A DNA stretch of 64,000 bases from the NCBI RefSeq assembly GCF_024868665.1, contig NC_079902.1:18784072-18848071 (forward strand). The letters are read 5' to 3'. Below are positions 1 to 64,000 of the stretch, one piece after another; positions within the stretch are counted from its first letter, which is position 1; every line of letters starts with the position of its first letter. Under the pieces are notes generated by a model. It saw only the letters and a list, made by a program, of their open reading frames with translations, made no database searches and was not told where the DNA came from. The stretch comes from Triplophysa rosa. Taxonomy: Eukaryota; Chordata; Actinopteri; Cypriniformes; Nemacheilidae. Both the position numbers and the translations under genes were made by a program.

Positions 1-257
1 TCAGACAAAAGTTCAACAAATCTCAACCGTTTTGAAGCTTTTTATACTACAAATTTGTTTAAACAAAAGGTTTTGAGCATTAAAAAATGCCATCTAATTT
101 TATTTTGAATTTTTAAACATATTTTTCTATTGTTTTCCATTTGTTCAGAGAGTTGAGCCACCTGCCATTTCAGAGGTTCGAGATACCAATACATAAAGAA
201 TTATTATAATTCAGAATTATGGAAGTATTTCGTAGTAGGCTATTTGTTAAGTGAAAC

Positions 258-737
258 TGATGTCTTCTTTCTTGTATTAACATAAGTATGTGTTACGTGT
301 TGCAAATGCTAAATCATATTTATATCAGATACACTTACAATAAAAAACTTCTGTATGAGGAAACTCATGTCTTCCTCTTTCACACACTAACATTTCTTAA
401 TATGTGTAAAGTGCCAGAAGTGCTAAGTCCAATTTAAATTCAGCCTTACATAAAAATCTGTATATTTTATATATAAATAAGTTTTTAATTAACAAATTAC
501 ATTTTTAATATACACTTAATATTTTTGGTGAATACTAAAATAAATATTTGAGTCACTCAGATTTACTTAATTTTTTTACTTACATTTACTCAACTTAAAC
601 AGTATGTTTAATTGATTTCACAGCTTTAAAAATTAAATTGTTTCACGTAAATCAGGTACATTTTTTTTAGAGTAATGTCTTCCTTTTTCTTATACTAACA
701 TCCTAGTAGTGTTAAGTGCCACAACTGCTGAACCACT
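258..737. repeat. Degenerate repeat with ~105-bp spacing, three recognisable units
   Basis: Units near 258-320, 363-430 and 671-737 share the pattern ATGTCTTCnT..TnTTn..ACTAACAT..TGT..AAGTGCCA.AA.TGCTAA. Spacing is about 105 bp and about 308 bp, nearly three times 103. The middle stretch (445-605) is another AT-rich repeat also found at 40950-41105. Confidence 0.5.
445..605 (+). repeat. AT-rich dispersed repeat (copy also at 40950-41105)
   Basis: Contains AACAAATTACATTTTTAATA followed by TACACTTAATATTTTTGGTG. The same arrangement with a few changes occurs near 40990-41035. Family not recognised. Confidence 0.5.
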
Positions 738-832
738 GAACATGTGACTCCTGAATCTGTCCAAACTGAACAAAGAACCTGTGGATGAGCACACAGCATT
801 CAACATCAACGGCATACAGATATGGATGTCTT

Positions 833-838
833 TTTATT
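833..838 (-). terminator. Candidate polyadenylation signal AATAAA (distal)
   Basis: TTTATT on the plus strand equals AATAAA on the minus strand, about 2.06 kb downstream of the stop. Alternative to the signal at 1034-1039. Confidence 0.3.
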
Positions 839-1033
839 AACCCCAACATACATTTGTCAGTTAGAAAAGTATGAGATACACATTTCAAGTTAAGTCCATG
901 TCCTATCTTGTGCAAACACTAGATGGTGCCAGAGGTCATTTAAAGTAACAACGTTTGAAAACCAAAACAATGCAGGACAAACAAAACAACAATAAGTGCA
1001 TTTAAAAACTATAAGTTGATTCACTTTGTCAAA

Positions 1034-1039
1034 TTTATT
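1034..1039 (-). terminator. Candidate polyadenylation signal AATAAA (proximal)
   Basis: TTTATT on the plus strand equals AATAAA on the minus strand, about 1.86 kb downstream of the stop. It cannot be told from the distal one without transcript ends. Confidence 0.3.
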
Positions 1040-2893
1040 GATTCCCAGCTTCTTATAAGCTAGATGTTGAGGCATAAACATCATACATTTCTACAATTAA
1101 ACAAAAATATAACCAATATGTACAATTATTGTATTAAAAATACAAAAAAAGACAAAAAAACAAAACAAAAACAAATACATACTCCACCAATTGTCTTTGC
1201 AAAAGACATACAGGTAAAAGTAGTCAAAAAACGAAACCAAACAGAGAATCTTCACCAGCTAAATGTACATTTCTCACTTGACATCACATATCGAACAGAG
1301 TAGCAGAACGGCTACCTACTACTATTTACCTTGTTGTATTTATGCTTGTACAATTTGTGCAACTTATTTTGCAAAACAAGCGACTCGTCTTGGCTTGCCT
1401 GCTTGTGAATATTTACTTTAAAAAAACAAAGCGGAAGCAGATGGTTGCTATATCTACCGTTACAAATGTTTCACCAACTGTATCCGCATTGTTACAAAAA
1501 AGCCGAAAATAAAATACAAACAGGCAACTAGAGAAAGAAACAATGAAGTGGTGATAGGGTACAGTGGAAAACACTGCAAACGTCGTTTTCTCTTTCGTCT
1601 ATTTTTTCTAACTACCGATCAATGTGATCAGCGTAAACTCAGTGGTTAAAAGAAAAAGAATGAAAGTGACTCGCTCTCACTAAGCTTCAGGTTCCAGAGT
1701 CTTGAAAGCACAGTTGGGTTTCTGTGAGTGATTCTGGAAGCTGTGTGCAGCTGATCGAGGCCCATAAAACCCTTACGCAAAAACCACTGTATTCAGGCAC
1801 GAAACACACCTTCCTAATTATATATACTGTATCACTTTTTACATGTAGGAAGTAGCACCCAAATTAGACGACGCGCCCCTTTGCCTGAGTTGATTCCTGT
1901 TCTCATTTTGACCAACAGGGGGCGTTTGATGTTGCGTCACAGCCAAGAGCACTTTAATGAGATGTTCGTGAAACCGATAAAATCGCTCATGACATTGCAG
2001 AGAACAAACTTAACAGTTTGCTGAACTTCTGATCTACATGTGCTTGAGCGTATCTTTTCTGGGCCTTTTGCTGGACTGACGTACTTCTACTACCAACAGA
2101 TGACAACAGATGATATGTTTGGCCTTTCTCAAACGCTTGTCAAGAAACCCGGTCTTTCATTCATACATGGATCTCAATCACACTAAGGCCATGAACCCAC
2201 AAAATCCCTCACTCCACCGCGCCCTCCATTGTAAAGCGGTGTGCTACGCATGTCAGGAGTCACAACGTGACCTCCAGTTGTCATGATGAACTTTCCAGTT
2301 TCTCAGTAGAGTTGAAAGCTGTCCCCAAGCCGAGCTCCTCGACCCGACTGTAAATATAATACTGTAATACTGAACCACAAGACATGAGTGTTGTCATCAG
2401 AGTTTGTGCACGAGGTTGATAAATCACAGTCTGAATCCTTCTTTGCCTTTCAGGCTACAAACACCCAGCAGATGGGCGACTGAAACGCGTGCATCAGTTT
2501 ACGCCTTAAAAACAAGTGCTGAGGGAAACTTCTAAATGGGTTTGTGTCACATCTAAGCAAAAGAAGGAGGGCATTGTCTGTAGATAACCATTAACACAAG
2601 TTTGTTCGTGAGTGAATGTCAAAGCGCTGTTCGGTTGTCAGTTTTACGTTCTCCAAAGTGCCAAATAATTCGTTTTTTTGCTGGCCTCCTCTCTTCACAG
2701 TATTTTTAGCATGCAGGGCAACAAACCCCCCATGATGCTTTAAGGCAGGGCAGGGAGATGAATCCATCACTGGGGAGGGAGAAAGGGCAGTGCCAGCGAG
2801 ATGTAGACTGGATGGTCTGGGTGTCTAGACCTGTGGAGGCTCTAAAATGGCGTGTCAGTCCTTGCAGCAGACGTATAAAGTGTCGTCAACCTT
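1034..2893 (-). other. Probable rapgef2 3' UTR
   Basis: Follows the TGA at 2894. No open frame of note and no recognisable transposon from 1300 to 2890, unlike the repeat-filled introns, which suits a long 3' UTR. Candidate AATAAA signals on the minus strand are at 1034-1039 and 833-838. The true end is not determined. Confidence 0.5.
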
Positions 2894-58124
<55,231 letters not shown>

Positions 58125-59779
58125 CTGTATGCAAGAAAAAAAACAAGAGAAATGTCACACAGGAAACTAAACATGCTTATGTCTAACATGTCAAGTAAAA
58201 ACAGCTGACTCACACAACATCAGCAGTCTAATGTAAACACTTTGTCATCATTTTTTATCCTATGATATACACTCATGTGCGAGCCCAACCTTGAGCCCAG
58301 TCAAGGCCCAAGCGGAAACCCAGTTTATTCCCTCTCTGCTTCCTTTTGCAAGTGATGCTGGTAAAATCTGACTGCTTGATTTATGCGCATGTAGGAAATA
58401 ACACACTGACACACAGTCCCCTTTAACACTCCTTATATTCAGGTCACAGCAGTCAGGAACGTTCGACGTCTCTGAGGCATGCTGGGTAGACGGCCTGGAC
58501 TTCCAGGCCCCCCGTCGAGCGGCGTTCTGTGTCTGCATCTCCAGTAAGCGTTAAGACTGGGAATGTGAAGGAGGAGTAATCCTATGAGCGGCGGACATCT
58601 CGGCCACCGAGTCAAAACAGTCGATACCCACTTCAGTGCGATAACAGACCAAAGCAGCAGGCGTTTATGAGCCAGTCAGATTATTTTTAACAATAAAGTT
58701 TTATATTGCAGTTTTAAAGTAGACTAAGAATTAAAAAATATTTAAATCCTTACTTTTACTATACTATTTTATTATAATATTTGTCTAGAAAGCTTTAAAA
58801 GAAATCAGAATATTCCAAGTTTAGAGCGAATACGTAAATCTATATTACTGACTACTGGTGACCCGGCTTTAAAAAGTCCTTAACACTATAGCTACTGCAG
58901 AAACTGCATAATTTCTTCACCCTTAATTCTGCAAACTTTCGGAAGCTGGCCCTTAAGAAATAAATGAAAACCCTACGTACACGCGCACAAATGACTTGCT
59001 GCTACATCGTCTCTATAGAACTAATGAGGCGGCTTCAACGCTCTCTGAAGCCCAGCACGAGCCCTAGCTGCTTTTTTCCTGTTCTTTCTCCATTCGTTCC
59101 CTTCATCAGCACCGCTTCTGCTCGCCTTTTAATCGTTTTTCCCAACCGCGAGCAGACAAAAACGAAACTCTCAATTATTAATCAGCAGAACGCGGAGGGA
59201 GAAGGAGAGCGAGGAGAGATAGAGAGACAGCGAGCGTGAGGATGTTCTGCACCATCAACGCAGTGGCGCTGATGGAACTGGGTCATAGACTCGCTCTTCC
59301 AGCGCTCATCAAATGCTCATCAAACCCGCAGCAACAGCGTCAAGCCCCTCAGGAAGAATTGGAGAGCAGGGGATGAGAACAGGAAGAGAAGCGAGGTTGG
59401 CCACCAAACATGATCTTCTTCTGATCTTTTTGGTAAAATACACAATTTAACAGAGTAAATATTATAATATTGTCATCATCGTATATATTAAGGTCTTGTT
59501 TGTCCTGCAGACATATAGCATATTATTGCAATTTCTGCAAAAATGGCATAGTTACCACACAGATATGTTTATTTTAACCCTTAGGAAAATGAACCATGGT
59601 TTACTATGATAAAGGTGCAGTAACCATTGTTTTTGTCATTTTGCATATCATGATACAAATACAACTAAACTATTGTTATAGTGGCAAGACAAATGCATAT
59701 TTGTAGTTTCTATAGTTTTACTAAAATAAAAAAAAGAGTTGAAGATAATGAAACTATAGTAACTTTCTACTGTTAAAAG
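58125..59779. other. Intron upstream of the first visible exon (part 1)
   Basis: No convincing exon. Less AT-rich patches at 58440-58640 and 59000-59400 could hold an untranslated exon or enhancer, but no splice or similarity evidence was found. Confidence 0.5.
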
Positions 59780-60044
59780 TCCAGTTTGTTCAATTTAGCG
59801 GCATCTAGTGGTGAGGCCGCGAAATGCAACCAACGACTCACTCCACCCCTCCCTTTCAAAGCACTACTGTAGAAACAACATGGTGAATTCCATGCAAGGG
59901 GACCCACAGTGTATGTAGAAATAGCTCATTCTATGGTAAACGCTTCATTATGTAAGGTCTTTATACACCTCTGAAGACGGTTATGCATATTATATTACAT
60001 TTCAGTCTGTAGATCCTCCAAAAAATGACACACAGTGCCTTTAA
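59780..60044. mobile_element. Truncated TTAAAGGTGCA-family element
   Basis: Inverse of parts of the 11670 copy: GCATCTAGTGGTGAGG, GCAAGGGGACCCACAGTG, TTATGTAAGGTCTTTATACA, CACACAGTGCCTTTAA. Confidence 0.8.
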
Positions 60045-60261
60045 CTTTCATAAGGGAATCAAACTATAGAAATTGAAAATAAAAGGACAGAAAGATTCGG
60101 AAAGTGTCATGCACTGTTTACATGAGACCCATATTAATTTACCATAAATAATATCAATAATGATACCATAAAATGCTGAACCCACGGTTAACATGGTACA
60201 TTTTTTGTTATAATGTTACTGTGTATTCGCACATGCAATTACTGTGCAATACTAATAAACT

Positions 60262-60475
60262 ATGGCCCTGTTCCAAAACCAAGAGAGTTGCCTACGTAGG
60301 CATTCTAGGCACGCTGCAGGTGCAAAAGCTGTTCCAAAAGTTCTAAATTACTGCATTTTGCTGCTTTCTAAGACAGCATTGCACATATTCCTTGCAAAGA
60401 AAGGAAATCTCATAATGCAAAACAAGCTCAGTGGAAAAAAACACATCCATCCAAGATGACAGCCAAAGCAAGAGA
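60262..60475. mobile_element. Probable MITE, GCCCTGTTCCAAAAC type
   Basis: GTTCCAAAACCAAGAGAGTT then GCCTACGTAGGCATTCTAGG and a tail CATCCATCCAAGATGACAGC; resembles a repeat I recall from cyprinid genomes. Boundaries approximate. Confidence 0.4.
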
Positions 60476-60859
60476 ATTGTAGATAATAAATAAATGAATC
60501 AATAGTAAAAAGTATTGACAAAAAAGTTCAATTTTCAATTAAAAATGACAACGTAAGCCAATTTCTAATCTAGTGTTTACAACAATGATGCTTTTGCTTG
60601 ATTTGCTAGGCTATGTTTGTGTTGAAGTGTCTACATTTCTCATCTAAGCCGTGTGTTTGTGCCCCGCAGCGACTCTGGGGCTGATGGGAGTCCCAGCAGG
60701 AATACAGATAGAGCGATCAGGGGAAACTTCTATACTGGGATAAAACCCCTCTGTTAGGTGTGTGTGCAATAGACCAGGATACAGAATGATGGATCACCAT
60801 CGTCACTATAGATCGCTACTGCACGTGTGCAATATCACAAACATGTATCACTCACTCGT

Positions 60860-60861
<2 letters not shown>

Positions 60862-60892
<31 letters not shown>
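60862..60892. repeat. (CA)n microsatellite
   Basis: About 15 CA units. Confidence 0.96.
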
Positions 60893-60895
<3 letters not shown>

Positions 60896-61395
60896 TTTTA
60901 TGTGAACGCCGCCTGTAGTTGACAGTTATTCTTGCACACATGAAGAGCTTTTAGAGGGGTTTGTTTCCATCGAGGTCTTTTACAGCAGCCATAGCCGTGT
61001 GACAGAAAAGATGAACTCAAAGTCATTCTACTAGAAGTCTCACTGTGACTGTACGATTTGACAAAAATACACACAGACTTTCAGCATCAGTGACAGTCAG
61101 AGACATTAGAGGTGTGGTCTCAAATATGTTTTATTTAATAAATAATAAAAAATAGACTAAATATTGAATAAAACATCTGACTTTTATTCAAATCTTATTT
61201 AACTTAAATCCTAGAATTTAAGTTGCACAATTTAATAACATGTATGCTGCAAAATGAAAAATAATTATATTCACAGAATTGCAAGTTTCTTGTTTACGAA
61301 ACAAACTTTAGGTCAGATTTCTTGTTTCCACATACAAAATGCATTTGGGAACATTCTTAAACGGTCAGCTCATACAGAAATTAAAAATTATGTAT

Positions 61396-61777
61396 AAAAA
61401 GTTGTTCCAAATCTGTATAAATTTCTTTGCTCTGATGAACACAGAGAAAGATATTTGTAAAAATGCCTGTAACCAAACAGTTCTTGGCCACCATTGACTA
61501 CCATAATTGGAAAAATGACAGTTAAAAGTGCCCCCGAACTGTTTGCTTTCCTATATTCTTCAAAATATCTTCTTTTGTGTTCAACAGAACAAAGACATTT
61601 ATAAAGCAATTTTTCCTACTATGGTAGTCAATGGTGGCCAAGAACTGTTTGGTTACAAGCATTCTTCCAAATATCTTTCTCTGTGTTCAACAGAACAAAG
61701 ACATTTATACAGATCTGAAACAACTTAAGAGTAAGTAAATGAAGATGGAATTATTCCTTGGAACTGTTCCTTTAAAG
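61396..61777. mobile_element. CAGTTCACCCAAAA-family MITE (left end missing)
   Basis: GTTGTTCCAAATCTGTATAA at the left; CAAGCATTCTTCCAAATATC pairs with GATATTTGTAAAAATGCCTG; right end GGAACTGTTCCTTTAAAG. Confidence 0.88.
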
Positions 61778-63619
61778 ATTGTCTCAGATGCTACTGTATG
61801 TTGGTATTTTGCATATATTATATAGAGTACATCATCCCCCAGTCTCTAGACAAATACAGTATGTATTCATTTATGATATAAAACCTACTTTAATTAAACA
61901 AAGATGAAAGTCTGGTGTTAAAACATATGCATGTAATTAGCACACACAGGCTAAAAAAAACTCCCTCGACAAAACTCCCTCGATCTCTTGAACGTCCTCA
62001 ACAACCATACACGCTGCTCAAATACTATTTACAAGAAGCACAAACCGAACGTATCACAGCAACAATATTAAAACTTTTATAAAAATCATTTTAGAATCCC
62101 CAACATAATACCATTGTAGTTCCAACCCTCTAAAAAATGTCTCTGAAAAACAGAGACAACGGGTCTTTGTACCGTAGCGCTTCAGACGGCATCATGTTTG
62201 TCTATGTGACACAAGCGGTTCAGAGGCTTTCTCCCTGAGGGAAATCAGCAGCAGAACACAGAAGTCTAAAGATTATTATTAGTGCCGAGGTTGAAAGCGG
62301 TGAGCTGTCTAATAAAAACAGTGGATGGAGTCGCTCAGGAACAGCATCAGGGCTGGTGTAGCGGCACAAGTGCAGTGTTAAAACTTAAATAGTCTTCCGC
62401 TGGGAGTTTGGAGACTGTGGATAAATACAACCACATAAAATCAACGACTGACTCACACAAACAAACAAATCCTTACTTACAGACCTAAAATATAAACCGT
62501 TTTATATGCGTTTGCCTACTAGACCAAACAGTCAAATGTGCATCATTAGCATGGAAGATTTAGAAACAGTTTTGGTGTCATCTCTTCCCTGTGGCCAATG
62601 AGCAGTGGGGTGCCAGACAATGTCCGACTCTTGCTGTTTCCACACACACGGGCACATCCATCAGTTTAGCTGACTGTCGGGTATACCCTTGCCACAGCCA
62701 ATCAGACAGCGATGATGTTGAAGAGGTAATCTGCATTTGTTTTGCCAAATTGTTGTCTAATCCAAGACACAAACAAGCACATACACACAGACTACTAGTC
62801 AAGTTATTCCCATTTTTTCCACATTTTAAAATAATATTGAACTTGTTAAAATTATGAAATAAAACAAAGAGAACTACGGGAATTATGTTGTAACTAAAAA
62901 ACAACTGCCTAGAATTATCAAGAGCTTCTTGAGGCCTCACCCTGAGATGCTTTTTAAACAATATTAAAGCAGTTTCTATTCTGATCTCTTAATTACTTCA
63001 AGACATCCATTTCCAAAACTTTAAAAACATTTGATAAAATAAAATGTTAGTTTTATTAAAAAAAACATTTTCATGTTTGCAAAATTATATTTTTTTGTAC
63101 TAAACTAATTTCAGACATTTAACCTTACACCTTTACATCAAAAAAAATTAATAATGAGAAAAATGTCACTCGAGTGTTTCAAAAACTTTTGACCGGTATT
63201 GTACAACATTAATAAAAACAAGTTTTTCAGTTAAGAGCTGCAGCAATATTGCAGTATTTTTAGAGGCTTGAACATTAAAGTGGTCATATAAAAATGTTAT
63301 CATAAAATAAAAATTTCCCTGTCATTTATAAAATAAGTATTTTAAGTAAAGCTGAAATTAATAACTTCGCCTCTCTATCGCCATCTCTGTGTGAAACATA
63401 AAACTGCATGTTAACGTTTTTACATGGGTTGAAGTCAAATGACATCATAATTTCCTGCAAAAACATACCTGACATCTGAACTTATAAATCAATATTGTAA
63501 GCTTACCAGTGTACATCAGGTTAATACAACAAGAAGGTCTATCTGGGTAGTTGACAAATATACCACACATGTGGTATAACAGCAAAATTTTGAATAAAAT
63601 ATTATTCTATATTATGAAT
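61778..63619. other. Intron stretch (part 2), no exon recognised
   Basis: AT-rich. AAAACTTTTGACCGGTATTG near 63182-63203 looks like the end of a common teleost DNA repeat, but the other end is not clear. Confidence 0.5.
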
Positions 63620-63766
63620 AGGGCTGTCAAACGATTAATCACGATTAATCGCTTCCAGAATAAAAGTTTGTCTGTGTACTGTACTGTGCATATTAATTTT
63701 GTAGCCTATTAACATAAAACTTTTATTCTGGATGTGATAAATCGTATTTAATCGTTTGACAGTCCT
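63620..63766. mobile_element. Palindromic MITE, GATTAATCGCATCCAGAATAAAAG family, copy 4 (short)
   Basis: Left AGGGCTGTCAAACGATTAAT, right TTAATCGTTTGACAGTCCT; most of the centre is deleted. Confidence 0.9.
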
Positions 63767-64000
63767 AATTATTAATATTTCTAATATGAAATAGTATAAG
63801 ATACATTTTCATCATTATTCTTTTTTGCTATCATACCATAGGAAACATTTACAATACATTTTTCAACTACCCATATGTTAATTTTGATATACTTGCTTCT
63901 TTTTTATGTATCTTTTATTAAGATCTTTCACTTTTATTCCGACCCTTTAAATAAAAAATTCGCAGCATCCCTAAGACTTCAATGTGAACATCCTCTTCTT

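Noticed and set aside
58260..58538. 92-aa minus-strand frame starting MQTQNAARR
   Set aside because: No similarity to RAPGEF2, no good donor in frame; kept only as a possible regulatory or untranslated region.
59230..59340. Plus-strand ATG frame starting MFCTINAVALMELG
   Set aside because: No splice donor, similarity or promoter evidence; probably chance.

Overview
The window looks like a cypriniform (carp- or minnow-type) fish genome. It has vertebrate-style split genes, AT-rich introns, many short palindromic DNA transposons of types common in cyprinid genomes, tRNA-derived SINE remnants and long tetranucleotide microsatellites. No bacterial, viral, rRNA or standalone tRNA gene was seen.

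Almost the whole window is one gene on the minus strand, rapgef2 (PDZ-GEF1 / CNrasGEF, a Rap guanine-nucleotide exchange factor). Twenty-six coding exons were placed by reading the minus strand. Every junction has a GT donor and an AG acceptor, and codon phase is kept across every joint from 58124 down to the stop at 2894-2896. The order is cyclic-nucleotide-binding-like domain 1 (58-48 kb), Ser-rich linker (26 kb), acidic segment plus cNBD-like domain 2 (22.5-19.4 kb), RasGEF-N/REM (18.2-17.4 kb), PDZ (17.3-15.8 kb), linker (15.7-15.2 kb), Ras-association (14 kb), catalytic RasGEF/CDC25 domain (13.7-11 kb), then a long Ser/Pro-rich tail with a DSGxxS motif, two PY motifs and a C-terminal PDZ ligand ending VSAV. 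The first exons of the long form are upstream of the window, beyond 64000.

Two further coding first exons lie inside the gene. One (33780-33839) starts MKPL and matches the N-terminus I recall for canonical mammalian RAPGEF2. The other (23178-23294) starts MEDR, is basic, lies about 130 bp downstream of two GC boxes and is not one I recognise. Both end at phase-0 donors and can join the next exon in frame. The locus could therefore make a two-cNBD protein, a one-cNBD protein with the Ser-rich linker, and a one-cNBD protein without it.

The introns are loaded with inverted-repeat elements. The most notable is a 1.3-kb TTAA-flanked element (56638-57973) with 14-bp terminal inverted repeats. It holds two first exons that face each other (one THAP-like, one resembling fish 'P2X7-like' ORFs) and a 4 x 27-bp array of CCAAT boxes. 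It looks like an internally deleted Kolobok-type transposon. A nearly pure-purine tract of about 0.9 kb (28190-29135) is another structural feature. Positions 1 to about 1030 are probably downstream of the gene and contain a degenerate repeat of about 105 bp.
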